DNA of 64,000 nucleotides. It comes from Microbulbifer sp. GL-2 (lineage in GTDB: Bacteria; Pseudomonadota; Gammaproteobacteria; Pseudomonadales; Cellvibrionaceae). The notes beneath the pieces were generated by a model. It did not search any database. It had not been told where the DNA came from and worked only from the letters and a program-made list of their open reading frames with translations. This document shows positions 26,534 to 35,687 of this stretch, one piece after another; position 1 is the stretch's first letter; each line of letters starts with the position of its first letter. The stretch spans positions 2,772,001 to 2,836,000 of the forward strand of contig NZ_AP019807.1 of the NCBI RefSeq assembly GCF_007183175.1, read 5' to 3'. The translations under genes were made by a program, and so were the position numbers.

Positions 26534-29473
26534 TTACTGGCAGGCTTCGCAATCCGGGTCGTCCAGTGAGCAGGCCTGGGGCACTGCTGCTGGCGCGGGA
26601 GCTGTCTGTTCGGCAGGTGCTGCCGCAGTCATGCCGTTACTACTACCGTGTGCGCTTACTGCATTCAGGGTTCCACTGTTCACTGTGGATTTCTCCGTAG
26701 TAGTGGCGGCCAGGGCACGCAGATAGTAAGTGGTTTTCAAGCCGCGGAACCAGGCCATGCGATAGGTCAGGTCCAGCTTCTTGCCATCGGCGCCAGCGAT
26801 ATACAGGTTCAAGGACTGGGCCTGGTCGATCCATTTCTGGCGACGGCTGGCGGCGTCCACTATCCAGCGCGGCTCCACTTCAAATGCGGTGCAGTATTTC
26901 GCTTTCAGGTCTTCCGGTACGCGATCGATTTTCTGTACAGAGCCTTCGTAGTATTTCAGGTCATTGACCATCACCTGATCCCATAGGCCGCGATCTTTCA
27001 GATCGTGTACCAGGTAGGGGTTTACTACGGTGAATTCGCCGGACAGGTTCGATTTCACATACAGGTTTTGGTAAGTCGGTTCGATCGACTGGGAAACGCC
27101 GGTGATATTGGCAATGGTTGCGGTGGGAGCGATCGCCATCACGTTGGAGTTGCGCATACCCTGGGCTTTTACTTTTTCGCGCAAGCCATCCCAGTCCAGA
27201 GTGGAGCTGGTGTCCTGTTCGATAAATTGCTGCCCGCGCTGTTCTGCAAGGGTCTGGATGGAATCCAGGGGCAGAACACCTTTGCTCCACAGGGAGCCTT
27301 CGTAGGTTTGGTACTTGCCACGCTCGGCTGCCAGGTCGCTTGAAGCGGTGATGGCTTCGAAGCTGATGGCTTCCATGGTGTTATCGGCAAAGGTTACTGC
27401 TTCGTCACTGGCGTAGGCGATGCCGGCTTTGTACAGCGCGTCCTGGAAGCCCATCAGGCCCATGCCTACAGGGCGGTGACGCATGTTGGACTGGCGCGCA
27501 CTCTCAACAGCGTAATAGTTGATGTCGATAACATTATCGAGCATACGCACAGCGGTTTTTACTGTGTTGGCCAGCTTGGTGCGATCCAGCTCGCCGTCTT
27601 CGCCGATATGTTGAGCCAGGTTGACGGAGCCTAGATTACATACGGCAATTTCGTCATCGGCCTTGGTGTTGAGAGTGATCTCGGTGCACAGGTTGGAGCT
27701 GTGAACCACACCGGCGTGCTGCTGCGGGCTGCGCAGGTTGCAGCTGTCTTTAAAGGTGATCCAGGGATGGCCGGTTTCGAACAGCATACCCAGCATCTTG
27801 CGCCACAGGTCGAGTGCGCGGATCTTCTTGAACAGACGCAGCTTGCCTTCGGCAGCCAGTTGTTCGTAGTGGTTGTAACGCTCTTCAAAGGCGCTGCCGA
27901 ACAGGTCGTGCAGGTCCGGGCAATCGGCCGGCGAGAAGAGGGTCCACTCTTTGTCTTCGAACACGCGCTTCATAAACAGGTCGGGGACCCAGTTGGCGGT
28001 GTTCATATCGTGGGTACGGCGGCGGTCGTCACCAGTGTTTTTACGCAGCTCGAGGAATTCCTCGATATCCAGGTGCCAGGTTTCCAGGTAGGCACAGACA
28101 GCGCCCTTGCGCTTGCCGCCCTGGTTAACGGCTACCGCGGTGTCGTTGGCCACTTTCAGGAAGGGTACAACGCCCTGGGATTTGCCGTTGGTGCCTTTGA
28201 TATAGGAGCCCAAAGAGCGCACTGGAGTCCAGTCGTTGCCGAGACCGCCGGCCCATTTGGACAGCATGGCGTTGTCGCGGATAGCGCCGTAAATGCCATG
28301 CAGGTCGTCCGGTACCGTGGTCAGGTAGCAGGAGGACAGCTGCGGGCGCAGGGTACCGGCGTTGAACAGGGTCGGGGTGGAGCTCATGTAGTCGAAAGAG
28401 CTCAACAGGTTGTAGAAGTCTACCGCGCGCTCGTTCTTGTTTTCTTCGTTAATGCTAAGGCCCATGGCCACACGCATAAAGAAGATCTGCGGCAACTCGA
28501 AACGAATGTCATCGCTGTGCAGGAAGTAGCGGTCGTACAGGGTTTGCAAGCCCAGATATGTAAACTGGTGATCGCGTTCGCCCTTCAGGGCCTGGCCGAG
28601 TTTTTCCAGGTCGAAGGTGGCCAGTGCCGGATCAAGCAGTTCCAGTTCAATTCCCTTTTCCACATACGCGGGCAGGGTGGAAGCGTAGAGCTTTTCCATT
28701 TCGTGCTGGGTCGCGCGCTCAGCTACACCAAGGAAACGCAGGGCCTCGGAACGCAGTTTGTCTATCAGTAGGCTGGCGGTGGCGTAAGTGTAATTGGGCT
28801 CTTGCTCAACCAGGGTACGCGCGGTAATTACCAGTGCGGTGTTGATATCGTTTTCGGAAACGCCATCGTAGAGGTTCTTCAGGGCTTCACCGAGGATAGC
28901 GTCGGCATTGACATCCTTAAGACCTTCACAAGCCTCGCTGACAACAGTGCGCAGGCGCTCCATATCCAGAGGGACCAGGCTATCGTCTTCGAGTTTTACC
29001 CGGATGCTCGGGTGTGCATCAACGGCTTGCTGCTCAGCCGGGGCCTGGCTGCCTTTCTCAGCGCGCAGGCGGGCGTGCTCTTCACGGTAAAGTACATAGT
29101 CGCGCGCAACTTTTTGTTCGCCGGCGCGCATCAGGGCCAGCTCTACTTGATCCTGGATTTCCTCAATGTGGATGGTGCCGCCAGAGGGCATGCGGCGCTT
29201 GAAGGTGGCACTGATCTGGCTAACCAGCTCTCCAACCTGTTCGTGGACACGGCTGGACGCAGCGGCGGTGCCGCCTTCAACAGCGAGAAAGGCCTTGGTA
29301 ACGGCGACGGAAATTTTACTGTCGTCGTAGGGGACAACGGTGCCATTGCGCTTGATAACGCGAATCTGTCCCGGTGCGGTAGCGGCCAGAGTGGTGCCGC
29401 CAGTAGCCTGGTCGCTTGAGGTGCCCGACTTTTCCGCAGGCACGATTTGAGAGCGCCCTGTCTCTGTGTGCAT
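26534..29473 (-). CDS. nrdA: Class Ia ribonucleotide reductase, alpha subunit
   Basis: Catalytic subunit reducing NDPs to dNDPs in the cytoplasm. ATG 29473 (MHTETGRSQIV, GGAG upstream) gives 979 residues, longer than the 761 of E. coli because of an N-terminal extension and two ATP-cone domains: residues about 36-135 (QIRVIKRNGTVVPYD) and about 155-245 (PSIRVKLEDDSLVPLD), as in Pseudomonas aeruginosa NrdA. The barrel carries the redox/radical residues in SSNLCTEITLNT and the first Cys in RPQLSSCYLTT; the C-terminus ends DDPDCEACQ with the thioredoxin-linked Cys pair. Tandem NrdR boxes and a DnaA box lie upstream. Confidence 0.97.
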   Translation of the reverse strand: MHTETGRSQIVPAEKSGTSSDQATGGTTLAATAPGQIRVIKRNGTVVPYDDSKISVAVTKAFLAVEGGTAAASSRVHEQVGELVSQISATFKRRMPSGGTIHIEEIQDQVELALMRAGEQKVARDYVLYREEHARLRAEKGSQAPAEQQAVDAHPSIRVKLEDDSLVPLDMERLRTVVSEACEGLKDVNADAILGEALKNLYDGVSENDINTALVITARTLVEQEPNYTYATASLLIDKLRSEALRFLGVAERATQHEMEKLYASTLPAYVEKGIELELLDPALATFDLEKLGQALKGERDHQFTYLGLQTLYDRYFLHSDDIRFELPQIFFMRVAMGLSINEENKNERAVDFYNLLSSFDYMSSTPTLFNAGTLRPQLSSCYLTTVPDDLHGIYGAIRDNAMLSKWAGGLGNDWTPVRSLGSYIKGTNGKSQGVVPFLKVANDTAVAVNQGGKRKGAVCAYLETWHLDIEEFLELRKNTGDDRRRTHDMNTANWVPDLFMKRVFEDKEWTLFSPADCPDLHDLFGSAFEERYNHYEQLAAEGKLRLFKKIRALDLWRKMLGMLFETGHPWITFKDSCNLRSPQQHAGVVHSSNLCTEITLNTKADDEIAVCNLGSVNLAQHIGEDGELDRTKLANTVKTAVRMLDNVIDINYYAVESARQSNMRHRPVGMGLMGFQDALYKAGIAYASDEAVTFADNTMEAISFEAITASSDLAAERGKYQTYEGSLWSKGVLPLDSIQTLAEQRGQQFIEQDTSSTLDWDGLREKVKAQGMRNSNVMAIAPTATIANITGVSQSIEPTYQNLYVKSNLSGEFTVVNPYLVHDLKDRGLWDQVMVNDLKYYEGSVQKIDRVPEDLKAKYCTAFEVEPRWIVDAASRRQKWIDQAQSLNLYIAGADGKKLDLTYRMAWFRGLKTTYYLRALAATTTEKSTVNSGTLNAVSAHGSSNGMTAAAPAEQTAPAPAAVPQACSLDDPDCEACQ

Positions 29474-29760
29474 GTAAATCTCCGAAAGGTTTGTTTTGTT
29501 GTCTGTCCGCGTGTGTTCACCAGAACAGCGGCCACTAGACTGCGTGGCATGTGCGGAGCGGATCCATCGCATTCAGTAATCTCTCCCACATCGTGGGGGA
29601 CACTGGAAACAGGCGGCTTTAATCGCCGGCTTTCTGTTCAGGTCTGCCGGCTGCTGCCTGCGGCGGATAATTCCTTTCCGCCCGCTTACCTCTGATTCTG
29701 CTTTGAAAAAAGCAGCGTCTGACGCCCGTCGCCAAAAAGTGTGGCTAGGCGCCGGAATTC

Positions 29761-29810
29761 GCCCCTTAAATTGGGGGTGCTCTCAGCTCGCTACCCCAAT
29801 ATATAGGGGT
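29761..29810 (-). promoter_or_regulatory. Tandem NrdR boxes before nrdA
   Basis: Two 18-bp palindromes: GCCCCTTAAATTGGGGGT at 29761-29778 and ACCCCAATATATAGGGGT at 29793-29810. Their centres are 32 bases apart, three helical turns, the spacing known for NrdR operators in front of nrd genes. They lie 290-340 bases upstream of the nrdA start and just downstream of a candidate promoter, a position suited to repression when dATP is plentiful. Confidence 0.72.
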
Positions 29811-29829
29811 GTTGCCTCGAGTGCGCTAC

Positions 29830-29858
29830 AAGATAATGCGGTAGGCGGGTCAGTTCAA
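29830..29858 (-). promoter_or_regulatory. Candidate nrdA promoter
   Basis: On the minus strand TTGAAC (29858-29853), 17-base spacer, TATCTT (29835-29830). Transcription would start near 29823, just ahead of the NrdR boxes. Leaves a long leader of about 350 bases before the nrdA ATG. Confidence 0.4.
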
Positions 29859-29880
29859 GGCGAATAACTTTGTAGTTGTT

Positions 29881-29889
29881 TGTGGATAA
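29881..29889 (-). promoter_or_regulatory. DnaA box upstream of nrdA
   Basis: TGTGGATAA is a perfect complement of the consensus TTATCCACA. It is 22 bases upstream of the candidate -35. DnaA control of nrdAB is established in E. coli; the same logic is inferred here. Confidence 0.6.
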
Positions 29890-30329
29890 ATTGTGGGTAG
29901 GCTGGTTGAGTCAGTAGCCACTTCTGCGGCAGAGCCCGCCACTGCTGGGCTGTAAGGGGTTTGGTACTTCGCTGCGGGGCTAAATACAAGCTCTTACAAT
30001 TTTTTTTAATAGCGAAGGCGTTCTAAATTAACAACGGCAATAACCATTTTCAAATGAGCGCAATTTGAGCAAGTTGGTACTAATATGACCAGATTTGTGG
30101 CGGGATTTTTATGTTGTCACCAATTTGCTTGTTAATTGTTCACCGATGAGAATTTGTGCAAATGTGTGTATATGCGCCAAGTCGGTGAAACTGTGGTGGA
30201 GTTACGCGAAGCAGTTTTTTGGTAGGTAAGCATGGGCCGGGGAACTGGCGCTAACAGTTGTGTGAAATAGGCTGGGTATGCCGGCCAGTGTGCGGTATGA
30301 GGCGCCACTGACCGGCGTGAAAAACATTT
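29890..30329. other. Gap between nrdA control region and argF
   Basis: About 440 AT-rich bases. No gene or RNA recognised on either strand. It holds the end of the argF transcript; no clear terminator hairpin was seen. Confidence 0.4.
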
Positions 30330-31244
30330 TTAGGCACTGTGCTCCTGCAGGAACTCCATTAGTGCTTTCTGAGCATGCAGGCGATTTTCGGCTTCGTCCC
30401 AGACTACGGAGATGCTCTCATCTTCCAGCAATGCGGCGCTCACCTCCTCATCGCGATGGGCAGGAAGGCAGTGCATAAATACTGCTTTGCTGTTGGCGTG
30501 ACTCATCAACTCGTGGTTAACCTGGAAACGCTCAAAAGCCTTGGTGCGCACCTGCTGCTCTGTCTCTTGGCCCATAGAGGCCCAGACATCTGTGCTGACC
30601 CAGTCAGCATTGCGCACGGCCTCCTCAGGATTGTGTACAACTTTTACCTGGTCGCCGGCGGCGGCGAGAATATCAGCATCCGGCTCGTAGCCCTGGGGAC
30701 AGGCGATACGCAGCTCGAAGTCGCATAGGCGCGCAGCATTGATATAGGAGTGGCACATGTTGTTGCCATCACCGATCCAGGCCACCACCTTGCCTTCGGG
30801 GCTGCCGCGATGTTCGACAAAGGTCTGAATATCGGCGAGCAGTTGGCAGGGGTGGTAGCTGTCGGTCAGCGCGTTAATTACCGGCACCCGAGAATGAGCG
30901 GCGAAGTGCTCAAGGGTTTGGTGGGCAAAAGTGCGGATCATCACCATATCTACCATACGCGAGATGACTCGCGCACTGTCCTCAATGGGCTCGCCGCGCC
31001 CAAGTTGGGTATCCCGTGGTGACAGGAATAGGGCACTGCCACCCATCTGCGCCATGCCGGCCTCAAAGGAAACCCGTGTGCGGGTGGAGGATTTTTCAAA
31101 AATCATTCCCAGCACCTTGCCGCGGAAAAGGTCGGTGGTTATGCCCTGGTCGCGCAGTGACTTCAGTTCGATAGCGCGCTCAATGATCTGTTTCAGTTCC
31201 TCCGCGGACAAGTCCAGCAAGGTGAGGAAGTGCCTGGTCGCCAT
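30330..31244 (-). CDS. argF: Ornithine carbamoyltransferase
   Basis: Joins carbamoyl phosphate and ornithine to give citrulline in arginine synthesis. 304 residues with the family signatures: carbamoyl-phosphate site SSTRTRVSFE (near 52), LTDSYHPCQLLAD (near 128), the ornithine loop DVWASMGQE, and HCLPAHRDEE near the C-terminus. ATGGAGAACAGCTT just before the ATG holds the ribosome site. It lies 23 bases downstream of argD on the same strand, so the two form an arginine operon. Confidence 0.97.
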   Translation of the reverse strand: MATRHFLTLLDLSAEELKQIIERAIELKSLRDQGITTDLFRGKVLGMIFEKSSTRTRVSFEAGMAQMGGSALFLSPRDTQLGRGEPIEDSARVISRMVDMVMIRTFAHQTLEHFAAHSRVPVINALTDSYHPCQLLADIQTFVEHRGSPEGKVVAWIGDGNNMCHSYINAARLCDFELRIACPQGYEPDADILAAAGDQVKVVHNPEEAVRNADWVSTDVWASMGQETEQQVRTKAFERFQVNHELMSHANSKAVFMHCLPAHRDEEVSAALLEDESISVVWDEAENRLHAQKALMEFLQEHSA

Positions 31245-31267
31245 AAGCTGTTCTCCATATTAATGCT

Positions 31268-32434
31268 TCAGACTGCTTGCAGGGCAAACTGTTGAATCAG
31301 GGTACTGATATCACCGGCCAGCTGCTGGCATTCGATATCTGTCAGGGTGAGTGGTGGTAGCAATCGAACCACATTGCCTGCGGTGACGTTAATCAGTATT
31401 CCCTGTGCACGGGCTTGCTCTACCAGTTCTGTGCAAGGGCGTTCCAACTCTATACCGATCATCAGGCCGAGCCCGCGAATGTCGACGATAAGGGGGCAGT
31501 CGTTGAGCTGAATGCGCAGAGATTGCAACAATTGTGTGCCGAGTTTTTCAGCGCGCTCGATCAACCATTCACTTTCCAGGGTCTCGAGTACGGCGAGACC
31601 GGCACGACAGGCGAGGGGGTTGCCACCGAAAGTAGAGCCGTGGCTGCCCGCAGTAAACAGTCGCGAAGCAGTACCGCGTGCCAGGCAAGCGCCGATTGGG
31701 GTGCCGTTGCCTAGTCCTTTGGCGGTAGTGAGTACATCCGGCAATATGTCCGTGTGCTGGTAGGCAAACATCCTGCCACTGCGGCCATTGCCGGTCTGGA
31801 TTTCATCCAGCATCAATAGCCAGTCCTGCTGGTCACACAGGGTACGCAGGTTTGTCAGGTAGCCTGGGTCCGGGACGCGAATACCACCTTCGCCCTGTAC
31901 TGGTTCCACCAGCACGGCGACGATATCGCTGTACCGCGTGGCCAGATGTTTAATGGCGGCGAGGTCGTTAAATGGCACTCTTAAAAATCCCTCCGGCAGC
32001 GGGGCAAAACCCTGCTGGACTTTTTCATTGCCGGTTGCGGTGAGAGTAGCAAGAGTACGTCCGTGGAAGGCCCCCTCCATTACAATGATATGGGGTGTTG
32101 CCAGTCCGCGCTCGTTGCCGAGCTTTCGTGCCAGCTTGATTGCCGCCTCATTCGCTTCAGCCCCCGAGTTGGAAAAGAAAACGTTATCCATGCCCGACAT
32201 ATAAACCAGCCGATCAGCCAGTTGTTGTTGTGCCGGAATGTTGTACAGATTGGAGACATGCAGCAGGGTATTGGCCTGCTCCTGTAGGGCTTCAGTTACC
32301 TTGGGGTGGCAGTGGCCCAGGCCGCACACGGCGATTCCGGAGATGGCATCCAAGTATCGTCGGCCCTGATCATCCCACACATAGTTCCCTTCCCCCCTGA
32401 CCAGGGTCAGGGTTCTCTCGCCGTAGTTACTCAT
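31268..32434 (-). CDS. argD: Acetylornithine aminotransferase
   Basis: PLP enzyme making N-acetylornithine from the semialdehyde and glutamate (may also serve succinyl-diaminopimelate). From ATG 32434 (MSNYGERTLTLVRGEG) it has 388 residues, the usual length. PLP-binding features: SNSGAEANEAAIKLAR, GAFHGRT, LDEIQTGNGRSG and Lys in TTAKGLGNGTPIGA. The frame continues upstream to 32530 but that part is not family-like. Oddly, a strong AGGAGG lies 25 bases before this ATG and is best placed for a GTG that is out of frame, so the start may have shifted during evolution. Confidence 0.94.
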   Translation of the reverse strand: MSNYGERTLTLVRGEGNYVWDDQGRRYLDAISGIAVCGLGHCHPKVTEALQEQANTLLHVSNLYNIPAQQQLADRLVYMSGMDNVFFSNSGAEANEAAIKLARKLGNERGLATPHIIVMEGAFHGRTLATLTATGNEKVQQGFAPLPEGFLRVPFNDLAAIKHLATRYSDIVAVLVEPVQGEGGIRVPDPGYLTNLRTLCDQQDWLLMLDEIQTGNGRSGRMFAYQHTDILPDVLTTAKGLGNGTPIGACLARGTASRLFTAGSHGSTFGGNPLACRAGLAVLETLESEWLIERAEKLGTQLLQSLRIQLNDCPLIVDIRGLGLMIGIELERPCTELVEQARAQGILINVTAGNVVRLLPPLTLTDIECQQLAGDISTLIQQFALQAV

Positions 32435-32768
32435 CAGTGTGGGGGTGCCACTACAGGGCCTCCTTTTTGGTATTCGAGTCGCTGATTTGATTTCCGCAGA
32501 AAATTTTGTATGTGGTATTTCTTTCCGCATTCCCTACGGGTTTGGCTAATACTATCACAAGCTTTATGTCGCGTATGCTGTCCATTTGGGGCTGCCGGAC
32601 AGGACGTATTCCAGGTAGTGTGTGGCGTTTTTTTAATTCCGTGCTGGGCACCGGGTACTTATTCCCCCTGCGCTGGGGTACAATAGCGGCCCGTGCGCAA
32701 TGGCTGGGTGCCGATGCGAAACACACGAATCATTTTTTTGCTTCCACCACCTGAGGTTTCTCAAGCTT
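32435..32768. other. Divergent argD-grxD control region
   Basis: 334 bases between divergent genes. Promoters for both must lie here. No ArgR box could be fixed by eye. No other gene is supported. Confidence 0.35.
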
Positions 32769-33101
32769 ATGGATACACTGGAGAACATCAAACAGCAGAT
32801 TGCCGACAACGCCATCCTGCTTTATATGAAAGGTAGCCCCAACGCCCCCCAGTGCGGCTTTTCCATGCGCGCCTCCCAGGCGATGATGGCCTGCGGTAAG
32901 CGCTTCGCCTATGTGGACATCCTGTCCAATCCGGATATTCGCACCGAACTGCCGAAGTATGCCAACTGGCCAACTTTTCCTCAGCTGTGGGTTAAAGGCG
33001 AGTTGATCGGTGGTTGCGATATCATCATGGAAATGTATGAAAATGGTGAGCTGAAAACCCTGATTGATGAGGCTGCGGCTGAAGGTGAGGGCGACAACTA
33101 G
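32769..33101 (+). CDS. grxD: Monothiol glutaredoxin, Grx4 type
   Basis: Carries or senses iron-sulfur clusters. 110 residues, single glutaredoxin domain: Lys and monothiol site in LYMKGSPNAPQCGFSMRA (CGFS active site), TFPQLWVKGELIGGCDII for glutathione binding. The ATG at 32769 matches the family start (MDTLENIKQQI). Next to bacterioferritin and not far from bfd, an iron-handling group. Ends at a bidirectional terminator. Confidence 0.96.
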   Translation: MDTLENIKQQIADNAILLYMKGSPNAPQCGFSMRASQAMMACGKRFAYVDILSNPDIRTELPKYANWPTFPQLWVKGELIGGCDIIMEMYENGELKTLIDEAAAEGEGDN

Positions 33102-33156
33102 ACGAGTTGTTGTTCCTATGTGATTCCGGTGGCAGGGATAGCCGGACGTATTAAAG

Positions 33157-33188
33157 AAAAAAACCGCGGCTTTTACCGCGGTTTTTTT
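33157..33188. terminator. Bidirectional terminator between grxD and bfr
   Basis: ACCGCGG pairs with CCGCGGT, flanked by runs of A and T on either side, so it can end both convergent genes. Confidence 0.9.
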
Positions 33189-33211
33189 CTGTCAGAGGGT
33201 ATTGTGACAAA

Positions 33212-33691
33212 TCAGCCGGACGCTTTTTCCATCTGGGTTTGCAGGTAATTCTTGAGTCCCACTTTGTCGATCAGCTCAAGCTGGGTCTCCAGCCAGTCCA
33301 CGTGTTCCTCTTCGGAATCGAGAATTTTTTCCAGCAGCTCGCGGCTACCGTAATCGCGTACAGATTCGCAATAGGCGATAGCATCACGAAGGTCGGGAAT
33401 TGCCTTGTGCTCGATTTTCAAATCACACTTGAGCATTTCCTCGGTGTTTTCACCGATCATCAGTTTGCCCAAGTGCTGCAGGTTGGGAATGCCCTCAAGG
33501 AAAAGAATACGCTCGATCAACCAGTCGGCGTGCTTCATTTCATCAATAGATTCGTGATACTCCTGCTTGCCAAGCTCCTTTAACCCCCAGTTGTCGTACA
33601 TGCGAGCGTGCAAAAAATATTGGTTAATGGCTACCAGCTCATTACCTAATACTTTGTTTAAATGTTCGATAACCTTGGGGTCGCCTTTCAT
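33212..33691 (-). CDS. bfr: Bacterioferritin
   Basis: Iron storage shell protein with a ferroxidase centre and haem. 159 residues from ATG 33691 (MKGDPKVIEHLNKVLG, AGGAGC upstream); the frame extends further but without family similarity. Ferroxidase ligands lie in NELVAINQYF, HESIDEMKHADWLIER (with the haem-binding Met) and DSEEEHVDWLETQ. Its electron partner Bfd is encoded 6 kb away at 39551. Confidence 0.96.
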   Translation of the reverse strand: MKGDPKVIEHLNKVLGNELVAINQYFLHARMYDNWGLKELGKQEYHESIDEMKHADWLIERILFLEGIPNLQHLGKLMIGENTEEMLKCDLKIEHKAIPDLRDAIAYCESVRDYGSRELLEKILDSEEEHVDWLETQLELIDKVGLKNYLQTQMEKASG

Positions 33692-33997
33692 AGCTTTGCT
33701 CCTGTGGCCCTGCGAGCTCGATAAGGCCAGCAGAGGATTCCTAATTGTTGGTCGCTTGAGATAAGTAGAGATAAAAGTGACTAAACAGGTTGAGTCACTA
33801 AAGTCTGCGGCTGACCGTTTTCCCACAATTTATTCTAGGGTGGCAACTGCAATCCGGGCCGAGTTTGCGTTGCGATTTGCGGCAAGTCAAGAAAAAATAT
33901 TTGTTGCAGAATGCAGGAAAAACAAGGGTTTAAACATTAATTCAGCCGAAAATCGCAACGAAAATGATTCCTGTTTAGGTTGAGCGGGCGGACGGTT

Positions 33998-35326
33998 TTA
34001 GTCTGTCAGCCTCGTTTGAATGTCGGATATTTTTTCTTTAATAGCATTTAAATCACTGGCACTTTTAATGTAAAAATCGCTGTCTTCAGAAAGACGGCTG
34101 AGGTAATCGGATAAGGCTGACTTATCTTTTTTACGCCTGCAGATTCCGGTTAGATTGCTTAGTGAATTGAGCAGGTGGAGAATAAAGACGCCATTGGAAT
34201 GGCCGTGTTCAATAATTTCATCCAGTGCGGCGCTGAGCAATTGAGAAAATTCCAGTCGACAGCTGATGAGGCGTAATTGATTGGATGAATCGGTAAAGCA
34301 GTTTGGAAGCTCTGGGCGCAATAAGACCTTACCCAGGCCTTCGACTAGGCGCTCGACACTAGAGTAAGCAGTAAACGGGTCGTTGATGCCAGAAGATAGT
34401 GCGCGTACAGCAATTTGTGACAATTGCTGGATACAGAAAACAACATCCTGCTCAGAGGTGGGCAGAGAGCCAATCAGTATAGCGCTCTGAACCTGTGATT
34501 GTGATAAAGCAGGTGAATTATTCTGATCTTGGTAAATACGCCCGATATCATTCCAGCTGTGTAGAAACGAGCCTGGGTGGCATTCAATTTTTATACAGCA
34601 ATTATACTGCCGGGCAATACTGATTAACTTCTCGCGATCAATAAACTGTACGTAACCACTACGAGAAGTTGGCACAGCCATCTGGTTGTTTCCCAGCTTC
34701 AATCTCGATACATCGAATAATTGCCCTTTGTCAGCGTCGGTAGTCTCTGGGTACTCGCGATTAATTGATTGGTAGAATTCGCTGTAAACACGCTGGGTGA
34801 TGTTGTCTGCCTGTATGGACTGAGCGACATTGTGAATGAAATAAACCAGGCACCCGATACTGGCCAAGGTTAACAGCAAGGCAAACTGCACCGAAAAACC
34901 GTAACTACCCAATGCCCCCCCTGATCTCCCGATTACACGCATGGTGACTAGTGCATAGGTAAAGGTTGCGAGAAAAATACCCAGGGAAACCTGGGTGCCT
35001 CTATCGCGGATGAAGTTGCGTACCAGGTGGGGACCATATTGATTTGAAGCGAGTGTCAGAGCCACCATTGTGATCGAAAATACCGTTCCTGCGACAGTGA
35101 TGGTTGATCCGGCGATTACTGACAATAGGGCGCGGGCACTTTCCGTATCACGTATCTGTAGCAGGGAGGGAAGTGACCATCCTTGCCTGTCACTGAGAGG
35201 GAGGGCAGCTAAATTATCCAGAGTGCGCATCAGCCATGCGAGGAGCAGCGCCATCAGAATCATTACTAAAGGCACACTCCAGAAACTGGAGCGTAACTTC
35301 TCATACAAGTGTCCAAATTTTTTCAT
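33998..35326 (-). CDS. DUF2254 predicted membrane protein
   Basis: 442 residues. Four hydrophobic helices in the first 160 residues (WSVPLVMILMALLLAWLM; ARALLSVIAGSTITVAGTVFSITMVALTL; LGIFLATFTYALVTM; FALLLTLASIGCLVYFIHNVA), then a soluble domain of about 250 residues with SGINDPFTAYSSVERL, all typical of DUF2254. Function unknown. ATG 35326 (MKKFGHLYEKL) is chosen over the frame start at 35398 as it begins directly before helix one. Stands alone. Confidence 0.85.
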   Translation of the reverse strand: MKKFGHLYEKLRSSFWSVPLVMILMALLLAWLMRTLDNLAALPLSDRQGWSLPSLLQIRDTESARALLSVIAGSTITVAGTVFSITMVALTLASNQYGPHLVRNFIRDRGTQVSLGIFLATFTYALVTMRVIGRSGGALGSYGFSVQFALLLTLASIGCLVYFIHNVAQSIQADNITQRVYSEFYQSINREYPETTDADKGQLFDVSRLKLGNNQMAVPTSRSGYVQFIDREKLISIARQYNCCIKIECHPGSFLHSWNDIGRIYQDQNNSPALSQSQVQSAILIGSLPTSEQDVVFCIQQLSQIAVRALSSGINDPFTAYSSVERLVEGLGKVLLRPELPNCFTDSSNQLRLISCRLEFSQLLSAALDEIIEHGHSNGVFILHLLNSLSNLTGICRRKKDKSALSDYLSRLSEDSDFYIKSASDLNAIKEKISDIQTRLTD

Positions 35327-35687
35327 GGTTTGTCGCTGGCACAGAGATAAAGCCAGCTTAGCCAATGGCAGTGGAAAGGAGACAGAACCGGAAAACAAGG
35401 GGGTGCTCCCGGTCGCCGATATCTGGAGCAGTGGGTTATGCGTTTAGTTGATAGGGTAAAACAGGCAGTCTCTAGTTACAGTAAGCATGCGCCCCCTTAA
35501 AAGCTCTGGCAGAAGTCACGCCACCTTAAACTGCCTTAACAGATACATAGATACAGCGCTGTTAGACGCGTGGCGCCTCCGTGATAAAAATGTGATGTTT
35601 TGGTGACAGTTATTGGATATCTCACCCTTAGTCTGGAACAGGTTGATCGGCCATTTACTTGTTTAACCACAGACTTTGGGAATAACT

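Noticed and set aside
27701..28771. 356-codon frame opposite nrdA
   Set aside because: Antisense shadow of nrdA with no independent signal.
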